Shown: piece after piece, positions 22,031-32,959 of the stretch
Layout: the number at the start of each line of letters is the position of its first letter
Numbering within the stretch: position 1 is the stretch's first letter
From: Culex pipiens pallens
Taxonomy: Eukaryota > Arthropoda > Insecta > Diptera > Culicidae
Length of the DNA: 64,000 bases
Assembly: GCF_016801865.2 (NCBI RefSeq)
Contig: NC_068938.1
Coordinates: forward strand, 68,431,457 to 68,495,456
Reading direction: 5' to 3'
Notes under the pieces: generated by a model
What the model saw: only the letters and a program-made list of their open reading frames with translations
What the model was told of the DNA's origin: nothing
Databases searched by the model: none
Made by a program: the position numbers and the translations under genes

Positions 22031-23310
22031 AAAGATTATTTTATTTGTCAAATCTTACATTTTTTGAAGACTAATGATTGCATATCAACGGTATGGGTTG
22101 CATAATGCATTTTCCAATGGTTTTTATTTTTTAATGTAACGTTTAAATTCTGGCATGTAATTTATATTTTTATATTTATATTTACTGCCATTTTACTGGA
22201 AAGTTTAAAAATATAAACCATTTTAAAATTATTATTTTTTTCTTTAAAAGTCACCTTATTATTTTTCGTACAAAATTTCAAGCAAAACAATGTAAATGGG
22301 CCTTAGACCTTGATTCCTCAAATCGTAAAAATCATCCAAAAAGTATAAAATGTTTGATTTAAGTTAAACCACAAAGTTTAATGTGTATTTGAGTACATTT
22401 ATTTTATTTTCACATTTCTCTAAATTATATTACCACATTTGACTAATTTCAAAGAAAGTCTTTAACTCTTGTGAAAAAAAAAGATTTTTGAAGATTTGAT
22501 AAAATACGCAAAGGTACGACTGATTTACTTAACTTTATTATTTTTCGCAGTAACTTGTATGTCAGTTTTAGTATCAGAAATTATTCATGATAGAAAAATC
22601 ATTTTCATTCACGGTGTGTTTCGTAAAACAAACTTAAGATAAAAAATATGCACTGCAAAAAAAAAATTATGTATTGCATTGTTTAATGCTCATATTTTTA
22701 TCCGAGCAATATGTTGCTGGTTTTTCATGACGAATTGAACAAAAAAAATTGTTTCGTTGTCTTGTTCTGCCAACTATAATTTGGGGTAATTTCAAAGATA
22801 TTCAAAAATATTCAAAGATGGATTATGGATGGATGAATTATGGATATTAACATAAATTGATCGATTTTCAGCAACTTTTCTGAAGAAATGAAAAAATCGA
22901 AAAAATATTCAAACATGAAAGTTGCTCCAGACCCCATGCCCAATTATTTCGGTACACCCCGCAAATTGTCGGGAAAGAACCCTTACTTCATGGTGCCAAA
23001 TAGCAGAATTTTCAAATGTTTTATCTCAATCTTTTCGGAAAAATAATTTACATTTTTGAAAATTTCAGCCAATTGCTGTGAAGTGACATGATACCTATCG
23101 AACATAAATTTCAAAGGGGCGTTTATATGAACATTTTAAACAACTCTGAACCTGGATTCGGATGAGGCGGCAATAAATTATGTCGAAATTCACGCATCAT
23201 ATGTTTTTATGTTGAACTGGTAAATGAATTCAAAATAGTATTAATGTGAATTGCATTTTTTTATAAATCTAAAACAAATAATTCAAGAGAAAACAAACCC
23301 TAAATCTACC
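22031..23310. other. AT-rich sequence, probable intron of the minus-strand gene
   Basis: It lies directly downstream, on the minus strand, of the splice donor at 23316-23317, so it would be the start of intron 1 if the exon call is right. I see no repeat family and no frame of note. Confidence 0.4.
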
Positions 23311-23317
23311 AACTCAC

Positions 23318-23474
23318 CATTCACGGCCGGCACTCCAGCTGGTGACGCCGGTCCCGGGCCACCGTTTGCCGATGCCTCGACGCCCCTCCTGGACGGCGGT
23401 GTGGCGACTAGCAGTGCCAGCAGCATCAGCACCGTCGTCGCCGCCGCCGTCGTCACGTGTTCCGTGGGGCTCAT
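23318..23474 (-). CDS. First coding exon of a secreted or membrane protein (partial gene)
   Basis: The minus-strand frame starts at ATG (23474-23472), with an in-frame TGA 36 bases upstream, and encodes 52 complete residues. The N-terminus MSPTEHVTTAAATTV precedes a hydrophobic core LMLLALLVA (about residues 16-24), then TPPSRRG and a Gly/Pro/Ala-rich stretch ending PAVN. This is a typical signal peptide with a likely cleavage site shortly after the core. The frame runs into ATG/GTGAGTT, a consensus donor at 23317-23316, leaving codon phase 1, common right after signal-peptide exons. The GC-rich composition differs from the AT-rich flank. Downstream exons would be at lower coordinates; none could be identified, so the product is unknown. 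The base at -3 is C, a weak initiation context. Confidence 0.6.
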
Positions 23475-24080
23475 CAGCTGTTCCGTCGTCGCCGGGGCGG
23501 TCCTCTCATATCACACGGCTACGATGAATGGTGGAAAGCGGTTCTGGGTTTCCTTCTTTTTTATCCCTTGAAACTCACTAACACGTACGCACTCCCACAC
23601 ACAGACAGACAAAAAGGTGTTTTTCTTCCCGCTCGACTCTGTCTGTGCACCACTATTTCACTCTCGAAACCGTGAAAAACACCGACGACGTCGTTCCGTT
23701 TTCCGGAATTTCCAAGGACTTTGGTTTGTGTTATTTTAAAGGAAAACTCTGTTTAAAGCACTTACCACAGACACACTCTCACGGGGGTTTAATCTTCTTC
23801 AGTCTGACAGTCTCGTGAAGGTATTCCGCACTCACAATCTTCCTCTATTTGCGAATTTTCCTCTATTTTTGTAAGTTGAATTCAAGGTAACAAAATGCAA
23901 AAGCGTTCTTCGTATACGTGATCTCACAGCTTTAAAATGGGCGGAAAAATACAAGAGAATGAATTCGGAGTTAAATTTGCTTCCTCTTCAGACTACTCGA
24001 AATTAACTTGTAATTAAGAGGTTGAAGAACCTTTTCTAGCTTGGAGGCCCCGAAAACGAAAGCTCGACTGACTGACGGTC
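23475..24080 (-). promoter_or_regulatory. Likely 5' leader and promoter of the minus-strand gene
   Basis: This GC-richer, repeat-free block lies upstream of the signal-peptide ATG. On the minus strand TCTGTG/GTAAGTG at 23766-23760 is a strong donor, and CCATTCATCGTAG ending at 23519 is a possible acceptor. Together they suggest a short intron of about 247 bp in the 5' untranslated region. TCAGTCAGTC (24066-24075 region, minus strand) resembles the arthropod initiator TCAGT. These signals are suggestive, not proof; transcript data would settle the start site. Confidence 0.4.
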
Positions 24081-24409
24081 TCTGCGTTGCGATTCGTCAT
24101 CAATTAAAATTTCATTAAAAGCAAATTGGAAGCAAATCTACTTGAAAGTAGTATGGAAAATTTGGATTTTGTAAGAAGATGTGTCTCGCTAGACTTTTCG
24201 CCTTAGCAGTGCAAATCAAGTTGAGGTATTTCAAGAAACATATGTCAATTGGAAGAGTGTGTTTGAAATGGTGGGGTACATTGCAGAAAGCGTTTCAAAC
24301 ATGTATTTTGTTCGATTATTTGACTATTCAACTTTAGAAATATATGCAATAGATAAAAAATGTAATGTAAGGAAAATGCCTCTTTAACATGTTTTATGAA
24401 ATAGTAGTT

Positions 24410-24833
24410 TATGCAACAAGTTGCAAAAAGAGGATTTTTTCAGCACGAGTCGTATATTTATCCAACGAGGTTCACCGAGTTGGATAAATACGACGAGTGC
24501 TGAAAAAATCAAGTTTTGCAACGAGTTCCATACAACATTTTTTGCAATTTCGAAAAACACCCATTGAGTGAAATTTTAAGTCGAATTTTCATTTATTTTG
24601 TCAATAAATCGTTTAAATCAAAAAAATGTTGAAAAGTGTTACTTTTCGAAACAAGTGCTGAAAAGTTCAACTTTTCAGCACCCATTTCAGTGCTGAAAAG
24701 TAGAACTTTTCAGCATTTATTTTGAAAAGTGTTGCTATTCGATTCTGTTATTTTTGGTACAGAAAAGTAGGCTATTTCGTCGTTCAAGAATGACAGGAAA
24801 AGTAAGTAGTTTCACGACGGAATTGCAAAAAAT
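24410..24833 (+). repeat. Family G repeat (about 420 bp), copy 1
   Basis: The block runs from ATAGTAGTTTATGCAACAAG to TTTCACGACGGAATTGCAAAA and recurs at 28619-29016 and 44051-44454, all in plus orientation. It holds a hairpin of TTTTTTCAGCACGAGTCGTA with its complement (24434-24508). It also holds a 13-bp perfect inverted repeat GTGCTGAAAAGTT/AACTTTTCAGCAC with a one-base spacer near 24655. A second, similar inverted repeat follows. No frame. Its mobilisation mechanism is unknown. Confidence 0.8.
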
Positions 24834-24837
24834 CTTT

Positions 24838-25524
24838 TTGAAAGGATAAGTGCAGTGCTTCTGGGGACGCGCAGTCCTGTTTTTTCGCGATAATTTTCGT
24901 CTCTTTTGTGTGGGAATTATGTTCCGTCAGTGCAAGCGAATGGTTGTGTTTGTGTGCAAAATGAAAAAAAAAAAAAAACAAATCAGGATTGTGAGATGGA
25001 TTTTTGTGGTGTTTTTTTTTTGTGCTGTATTCGCGATCGTGAAAATCAGGAGTGAGTTGCGCTGTTGCTATAAAACAAGATCGATCTTGAAAATTATTCA
25101 TATTAATCGGTGAGTTATTATGTGCTTAAAGCCCTTTCTTCATCATCGCTGGTTGAAAGGCAATTTGACGGTTGAGTTCGTTAGTTTTATCGCGTAAAAA
25201 AAAATTTTTTGATTCATCAAGAACGTTGTGTGGTGTGCGAGTCTTTTTTGTGTTGAAAAGACCTTCCCAAAGCTCCGTAGCTCGGAGGGCTCGACGTCGG
25301 TTGTTTGTGTGTTAAGCCCTCTCCATAGCATCGTAGCTCGAGAGGCAACGAAAATCAATACCTTATCTAGCTAACAGAAAGAAGATCGGAAGGCATTTGA
25401 TGGTTGAGTTCGTCGCGTCTATTCCGTAACAAATTCATGAACTAAATGATTATATAATTAAAAATCAGACTACGCTATCATTGCAGCATTGCGTTTAACA
25501 CCTCATTCTATAAATAAGCATTAT
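24838..25524 (+). other. GC-mixed block with three covarying hairpins, perhaps a retroelement leader
   Basis: This lies between a family G copy and LINE-like copy 2. Three segments share the pattern AAG-CCY-stem, loop with CATCGTAGCT-like bases, and stem: CCTTTC/GAAAGG (25133-25160), CCTTCC/GGAGGG (25262-25289) and CCTCTC/GAGAGG (25318-25345). A longer phrase GGCAATTTGACGGTTGAGTT (near 25160) recurs as GGCATTTGATGGTTGAGTT (near 25391). A donor-like TCG/GTGAGT occurs at 25109. It could be the 5' part of the element whose 3' end is 25525-26075. The 87-codon frame at 24850-25113 is Lys-rich from an A run and not convincing. Confidence 0.45.
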
Positions 25525-26075
25525 TTGGTTCTATCTTTCCACAGCCGGCTGTCTAAGACTAAACCATTTCATTTAAAATTTAACAACCGATAAACGGGAA
25601 ATGTCTCATCCGCAGCATCCGATTGTTTGCCTTGAGAATAATATATAACACCTTTCAACAAACACTATGATTTTGGGTCGCATCATCATCTTCAATGATG
25701 AATCCTGACCAAACACCCTATCCTACTAACAAATTTTCAGGTTCCTGGCGCTCGTGGGGTGTAAGCACAGAGTAAATCAGCTGCCCTAGTAGCAACCTGC
25801 GCTAACTAACATTCCCGTCCCTTAAAATCGAGATCTACAAACTGACATGGCGGGCGCCGTTGGTGGCCAATGACTGTTACCTATTCGCAACTGATCTAGT
25901 TTTAGCAATCATGGTGTTTTATCTTTTCGGCGCATTCATACATGCTGTTGATAAGAGAAACACCACTAGATCGTCGAAGCCTATGATCAGTAGTGCTGAA
26001 AGGATATTACGGTTCTGTTCAGCAACGGAGGGGCAACCATGGGTGGTCTCTCATGCTCATGCTCATGCTCATGCT
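25525..26075 (+). mobile_element. LINE-like 3' end, copy 2, with CTCATG tail
   Basis: Same 550-bp block as 20576-21120, starting at TTGGTTCTATCTTTCCACAG, with one more CTCATG hexamer in the tail (about four). The sequences upstream of the two copies differ completely. That fits 5' truncation at the shared start or a shared tail added to different bodies. No enzyme-coding frame. Confidence 0.65.
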
Positions 26076-27600
26076 TTATGAAAAATCTCTTTGAAAGCTA
26101 TTTTTGTCTAATATAATTAAAAGTGAACTGTAATTTTTAGTACTAGTAGCTACCTCCTTGTCGCAAATATTGTGGCATTTTAGCAACTTGAAGTTTTGTT
26201 GAATATTGCAATTTTTAAATTGTCCACATAAGCCAGTTATTTTTCTTGCATTATACATTTAGGTATTTAGCCAACATTTTTTTTTAAATTCAGATAAAGT
26301 TGTTTCGATCCCGCATCGATTTTCTTCAAATTAGGTTTTGGAAACTTTGCAAACAATTTGTTTTGCAGTGTACAATGTTGTAAATCAGGTATAAACATGA
26401 AATCAAAAAGAAAATTGAAAGAATCAATAAAAATTAATTTTACTTTTTTATTCAAATGTTTTCACATTTTTTAAAGAAATGCTTTTGTTTGAAAAAATGA
26501 AAAAAAAAAAAATAAATATTACTGAAATTGTTTTTTTGAAAATTTGATTGAGTGCCTACATTTACTCATAAATCATTTTATTAAACTTCTAATGTATGGT
26601 TTAATGGAATAACCAAAGGAATAACTCTCAAATAAATAACAGAAACAAAAATAAATTATTTTGAAAGAATAAAAAACATATTTCACGTAAGTGTAATAGC
26701 AGACTTTTTCCAAAAATATAAGAACTGATCATGTTTGAAATAATGGAATAACTTACCTATATATTACTTAAACATGAAAAAAATCTTTTGATACAAAAGG
26801 AATAAATAATTTTTATAGGTTATAAAATGTATTGAAATATGTAAAAAATCTGACTTTTTCTAATAAATGTTTTCCAAGGACAGCTCTTGCTTGAACAAAT
26901 GGAAAAGTTCATAAAAAGAGTTAAAAGAATTTATAAATATAAGTGAATAAAAAATTTAATAAAATAACTTAAAAAATAGCCATAATACATTTTAAAGCAC
27001 TGCTCATGTTTGAAAGAATCGATAAACTCACACAAGCATAACTGAATAGAACTGATTAGAATTGTTCATGTTTGTAAGAATGGAAAAAAATAAACAAAAC
27101 ATGTGCAATGCTTTGAAACTGTAAACTTAAAAACAATCTAAAAAAATTTCTCAGCAAAACTATTTATCCGAACTTCTCAGTTTTGAAGTCACAAAAATTG
27201 ACAGGAAAACGAATTATTAAGACTTTTTCTCATTTCCTACCTTTTGTCTTTTCTTCCGACCTTAAGTAATTTGATCTCTTGGATTTGAACTTTTTGTCCT
27301 TCGAAATTTTGTCTCACGTCCGCCAAACTAAAAAGCCATCCTAAAAAACAACTTGATTTATAAATGATCCCTTATTGCATTCCTGCAAAAAAAAAAAAAA
27401 AAAATGAAGTGGAAATTGAAGAGGTGCATTTATTGATTATTTCAGATGAGTTTATATAACACATCTCGAGTTAGTTTGCAATACGACGTAAAAACCATTA
27501 CGACAACCTCCGACATTAGCTAGATTTTTTTTCTCTAAGACAAATCGATTTTTTATATGTTTTCAGCAAAAAGCATTAAAAGAACGAGCAGTTGAGCAAT
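26076..27600. other. AT-rich sequence with a degenerate TTTTGTCC-type run
   Basis: AT-rich, with repeated phrases GAACTGATCATGTTTGAAA and GCTCATGTTTGAAAGAAT (near 26723, 27001 and 27061) suggesting an old degenerate tandem. At 27235-27330 a C/T-rich run (ACCTTTTGTCTTTTCTTCCG, TTTTTGTCCTTCG) resembles 63660-63760. No coding signal. Confidence 0.45.
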
Positions 27601-28091
27601 TAGGGTGCCCAGAATATGGGACTTTTTCTCAAAACCTCGCTCCACAAGCTGAATATTGTTCCTTGGGCTATTTTAGGACTCTGAGCCAAATATGAGCAAA
27701 ATCGGTTAACATTTACCCATTGATACTCGGGGGTGAAGTTTGTATGGAAAAAATCGAAAAAATGTATGGAAAACCCAATTTTCTTACGGTTTGGTCTGCA
27801 CGGTGCGCTACTTACATCCAAATATTCCCAAAAGTGAGATTCTCATTGGAAATTGAATGCTCTACAACTTTGTAGAACATACCAAAGCTGTAAAACTTAA
27901 TCCTGAAAAGCCATTAGCGATTTCAAAAAGTCATTTTTGTATGGAAAACATTTTTTTCGCCAACTTTAGGCTCGGGTATCAATGGGTTAATCTCAACCAA
28001 TTGCACTCAAAATTTGCACAGATGCTTAAAATAACCCAATAAACCGTTTTCCGCTTGTGGAGCAGGGGGTCATTTTTTCTGGGCACCCTAA
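27601..28091. mobile_element. Palindromic MITE with 7-8 bp target duplication
   Basis: TAGGGTGCCCAGAATA at the left and the inverse TTAGGGTGCCCAGAAAA at the right form the ends. TGAGCAAT stands on both sides (27593-27600 and 28092-28099). Internal blocks are also inverted (CCCATTGATACTCGGG against CTCGGGTATCAATGGG). An 8-bp duplication points to the hAT (or P-like) class; a 7-bp reading with perfectly equal ends is also possible. Non-coding, 491 bp. Confidence 0.8.
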
Positions 28092-28332
28092 TGAGCAATC
28101 ATGTTTGAAATTGATAATTCATAAATTTAAAGAGCATTGATCGAAAAAATGTTTTGTTTACAAATGACGCTTACAACCTTTTGCAAACTAACCTGAGAAA
28201 CCCCTGACCATTCTAACATTTCAATTTCCAATGAACTCATATTGAGAAGATCGGTTATTTTTGAATTTCTTCTTGATTTTTTGAATAATTGCTTATTTTG
28301 TACAAAATTGATGCATTTAGACAAGTCTGGAG

Positions 28333-28441
28333 AAACATTTGAAATGGGTGCATAAGCATTTTGACAGCTATTTTGTTGTCTTGGAAGTTATAAAATATTT
28401 CCAGCTGTCAAAATGCTTATGCGCTCTTTTCAAATGTTGCC
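28333..28441. repeat. Hairpin element of about 109 bp
   Basis: AACATTTGAAATGGGTGCAT with AAGCATTTTGACAGCT is mirrored by AGCTGTCAAAATGCTTATGC and CTTTTCAAATGTT. The arms are about 36 bp with few mismatches. A short fold-back MITE or its remnant. Confidence 0.7.
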
Positions 28442-28618
28442 CCAGAAGTTTCACTGCAAAATAATAAAAAAATGCAAAACAAAATTTAAAAAAATGATCC
28501 TGATGTAAAAATAAACAATCTTCGACATTAGGTTCAAAAAGATCTTAAAATTAAAAATAAAGATGACGTATCTTAAGAATGCGTGACAGTTTGGAAACTA
28601 CTTAACAGCAGAGGTATG

Positions 28619-29016
28619 AAATAGTAGTTTATGCAACAAGTTGCAAAAAGAGGATTCACCGAGTTCACCGAGTTGGATAAATACGAAGAGTGCTGAAAAA
28701 ATCAAGTTTTGCAACGAGTTCCATACAACATTTTTTGCAATTCCGAAAAACACCCATTGAGTGAAATTTGAAGTCAAATTTTCATGTATTTTGTCAATGA
28801 ATTGTTTAAATCAAAAAAATGTTGAAAAGTGTTACTTTTCGAAACAAGTGCTGAAAAGTTCAACTTTTCAGCACCCATTTCAGTGCTGAAAAGTAGAACA
28901 TTTCAGCATTTATTTTGAAAAGTGTTGCTATTCGATTCTGTTATTTTTGGTACAGAAAAGTCGTCGTTCAAGAATGACAGGAAAAGTAAGTAGTTTCACG
29001 ACGGAATTGCAAAAAC
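28619..29016 (+). repeat. Family G repeat, copy 2
   Basis: Highly similar to 24410-24833. It lacks part of the first hairpin arm (the TTTTTTCAGCACGAGTCGTA side is replaced by TTCACCGAGTTCACCGAG) and has a short deletion near the end (ACAGAAAAGTCGTCG). Same orientation as the other two copies. Confidence 0.8.
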
Positions 29017-29662
29017 TATTTTTCAACATTGTTCGAAAAAAAAAAATCAATTTTCAAGCTACAAAATGATCAAAAACTTTCCCTAAAAGACCACCCAGTT
29101 AGCAAAATCTAAACGTAGAAATATGTATCCTCCCTGCAAAGGCTTATGAATTGATCTCAGTTGAAAGGTTCTCCAAATCTATGAATTGCAAATGTAACAT
29201 CCTGGAGCAGAACAGTTAAATTCTAATAAAAACACAATTGAACAGAATTGAATTAATTTTAGAACTAAAATGATCAAAAATATGCCTTAGTTAAAACAGG
29301 CAAAGCCCAAAACTGAATAAGAGGTTCTTTTGTGTGTCGAATCGATAACAGACCAGGTTTTAACAGATCTAGACTGAATTTAAACGTCGTGATTCTAGAT
29401 ATCACGGTTACGAAGCCAGAGCTTCCTTAATAGAAGTGAGATATTCAAGATGGCGGCCAATATGATGGCTGTCACAAAATCACCAAAAGAAACCTTATCG
29501 ACCAGTCGATTTTAACTATGGCAAAATAAGCCAAATGGTTTGTTTATCCAAATTTCAGACCCTCCCACCTTGATCCCACAGTTGATTATAAAAATATAAT
29601 TGAAGAAATTAGATTTGGTTTTAAACGTCGACTCATCAACATTTGTTCAAAAAGTTTATTTA
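29017..29662. other. Unassigned sequence
   Basis: AT-rich with a slightly GC-richer part around 29380-29480. No repeat family or frame recognised. Confidence 0.35.
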
Positions 29663-29904
29663 AGGACCATCCATAAATTACGTGGACAATTGATAAAAAC
29701 CCTGCCCCTGAAGTTTTCACGTAGTTTATGGATTGCCCCTTTAAAAAATCTTCAATCTTAATTCGCATAACAATGGTAAGGGGCCATCCATAAACCACGT
29801 GGACACTTTGATGTGGATGGGGGATTGTTTGGTGATGGTTCACGCTCTATACAAAAAAGATTTTGTATCGGCAATTGCCCACAAGGTTTGCCCACGTGCC
29901 CCTT
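29663..29904. repeat. Two small MITEs of the CCATCCATAAA family
   Basis: At 29663-29740 AGGACCATCCATAAATTACG faces its inverse CGTAGTTTATGGATTGCCCC. At 29779-29904 a second copy starts AGGGGCCATCCATAAACCAC and ends in the weaker GCCCACGTGCCCCTT. A further relic is at 18747-18846. These are short palindromic elements with no coding capacity. Confidence 0.7.
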
Positions 29905-32900
29905 AACAATATGCTTGAAATTTTCGGAAATTTACAATTTATCAATCATTCATTCAATGTAATAAGCTCTTGAAACCCCGAGTAACATTCCACAAATTCC
30001 ATTCCTCAATCTGTTTGCCTAAATTCCAGTGCAATATCCCATCCATTTCGCCACACAGAGCACAACCATCCCTCATAAATCACTTTCCAAAGTGATCGCC
30101 GCCTCGGATCGTCCAGTCCGGCCATCTTTCCCGGGGGCCTCCCGCGCCATAAATCCTCCACTCCGGCTGCGACAGGGTCTCGTTTTCGCGCCACGTGTCA
30201 CACACGCACGCACACACACTGCCGTCCACGTGGTTCCCCGCCACCACACCCTTCCGGGCGTTGAAATCACATTAAAGTCCCGTTTTCCCCCACCCTCATC
30301 AAGCTTTCCCCTCTTGATGTGTGTGTTTGTGTTGGTATCATTTTTCACTGGCATTTCATTTAATTAGAATTCACAAAACCCCCGACATTTCAGCGGTTGC
30401 AACACCCCGTAGCGGGGCAAAGCGGGACAAATAAATAAACCCTGATAAATGACTTTCACTATGGTGGTGCTGTCCAAGCGGGTGATTCTATGAAGTGAGG
30501 TTAGGGTTTTATGTCCAGCTTGGGTGGCGGCGGCGCCACCGTCGGCGCTTCCGTTTCCGCGCCAAAACAGGTCTAAATATTTAATTTCACTTTGTTGTTG
30601 TTGTGGGCTCACACACATTTGCACACCAAAACGTAATCACTCTCGTTTGCCGGCGATAATGAGGTAAATTTTAGGTTAGGATTTCCAGCCAGGTGGGACA
30701 GCCCGGGTCGGCTGTCAACGCGTGGTCACGTTAGTGTTCATTCTGGACTCTCTAGAACTGGACAAAGATTGCTGGCAACACTTCCAAATTGTTCTCGGTT
30801 GGAAACGTTTAACTGACATTGACCAGTCAATTTTTAGATTTTTACTAATAAAAACATGTGCAAATGGGCCTAGGACAAAGTGTAAACAATCTCCATCCTT
30901 TTCATTTCTAATATAAACATCAACTGACGTAAGCAAAATAGACTGTTTGTTTACATTTCGTCTTTTGCTTTTATCATTGTTTTGCTTGATATTTTTGTTT
31001 TAAAATTCACTTCACGAAATTTATTATTCTTCACGAATTGATAGATTGAATGATTAACAATCAGGAATCACAGTTTGTTTACATTTCTTTATTGATCCCT
31101 TTGCAATGTAAATGCCAATTTACAGCCAATAACATAAGGTTACCGAAAAATGACAGTTTAGAAACCAAACTCATAATATTTTTTCAACTAATGTCACAAA
31201 ATTTGACAAACTAACGTAAAAAAATTAGTTATCGCTAATACCGATTTTGTCGACTAAATTTTATAACACATTTTTACAGTGACGTCAACAAAACTTTTCA
31301 AAAAAATACACTTTTGACACTATTGTTTACATAATCAATCAACTAAACCAAAACAATTCGACAAAGTGACGGTAAACGCGTCAGCTTTCCACTTTTATCG
31401 ACTTTGTCGACTGCCAAACAGCTGTTGAGTCACGTTTTTCTAAACACACCACCCCGCTGATCCAAGGTCGGCCGCGCGTTACGGATCGCTGGCTTAGCCT
31501 AGTTTCCAGCAACGTGCCCTCAACAGAACCTAACCTACAAACGGTGCTGCCTCCGAACAAAGAGGTTCAAGTCCCACCGCGCGCGCGGAAAACCGAACTG
31601 ACGCCGGACGAATCTTGGTAAAAACTGAACCCAAAAACATAATTTCTTCCGCGATAACATCGACCACGGGAATTTCCACCCCCGCAGCGTGCCGGTGGGA
31701 AAGGCTTTTCCAACCTCCGCTCCCTTCCCCCCTAAAGTCCCTCGTGGCAGCTGCTTGCCGTGTCAGCTGGTCGACTTCCCCTCCATTTCTAGGTTAGGTA
31801 CAACCACTAGTCGCCTTTGGTGGGGATGGCCCCTCAATCGAGTGGGGGGAAACTTCCCCTCTCCCAAAAATTGGAGAACTTCTCGGAGGGGAAAAAGCTT
31901 TAATGACGGTTCTCTCTCTCTCTCTTTGAGGGAGGACCACTTCGTGTGACGCTCTCCCTCTCGGCTTGTTTACACACTGACGGTTTTTCCGAAGGTGGGT
32001 CGGTCGGAGGCCCTCAAAAGGCGAACCCCGTTCGACCAATCCAGTGCCACTTGGCCCCATGCGCTGGGAGCACGTGGACGGCCCTCCGACAATTGCCACG
32101 TGTCCCCCCCGCGAAGCGACTCTTTGACAAAATCAGCTGCTTTTTGTTGCTAAAGTTGCGTCGAAAGTCAGTTTGTTCAGCGAAACTGTCAAAGAAAGTT
32201 TTTTTCTGTTCTTTCTGTAGAGCTGTGAAAGGGGTGGCAAAAAGGAAGTTGTTTCAGTTTTGGATTGGGTGGGATGGTCTGGCTTCTTCTCCTGGCGAAG
32301 TCGTCCAGCGTTGTCCACCGCTAATGGTGGAATTGGAATGGACGGTAAAAACTTATTACTTCTTTTTTTCGGAAATGTCTGACTGGTTACGTGTGTGTTG
32401 TTGGTGGGAAGATTGGCACCTTTTTTTTGTGGGGACACATTCACTAATCGATTAGTGCTGGAAGGTGTTACGTTTTGTGGACAGATTAAAAGAAAGTCGT
32501 TGATTGGAAACTTTTATGACGTCCTGGTTACAGATTATTGGCGAAAATTGAGAAGTTTTGACAAAGAACTTTGTCCTAAGGTTTCTATACGTGGTGTCAA
32601 TCCAAAATTTTCGCGAAGCGAAAACGTTACGTGACGAATTCCCCTCTCGGCAAATTTCCCCTCTTTTTGGTGCACGCTGGGTGGATGAGCGAACGTTTCC
32701 CAATCAGTCAATCGAGAGACGTGAGATTGATGTATCTAAAATCACCCCCACTCCACCTCATAATTTTCGGATCGTCGACGAGCCAACAAAACTCGGCTCG
32801 GTCGGTCCCGAAAATTCATTCTATTGCTGGACGTCGACGAGAACACATCAGAAGCAGATGGCCTGGTGGCCCGGTAGCAGACGGCCTGGAGGTCCGAGAG

Positions 32901-32949
32901 CAGATGGCTTGGAGGCAAGGACCAGCTAAGACATGCCAGTCCTGGGAGT
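29905..32949. other. Long GC-richer region, apparently single-copy
   Basis: Two GC-rich blocks (about 30000-30760 and 31380-32950) surround an AT-rich part (30930-31380). A (CT)n run lies at 31911-31925. Several frames exist, the longest 31946-32455 on plus (169 codons, GTG start, no domain, many Trp/Cys), but none looks like an exon of a known family. A donor-like GAG/GTAAAT lies at 30661. Candidates are promoter, enhancer or untranslated exons of a neighbouring gene. Confidence 0.35.
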
Positions 32950-32959
32950 CGATCATTGG

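Noticed and set aside
31946..32455. 169-codon plus-strand frame
   Set aside because: Starts at GTG, no domain, no splice context; long by chance in a GC-rich region.
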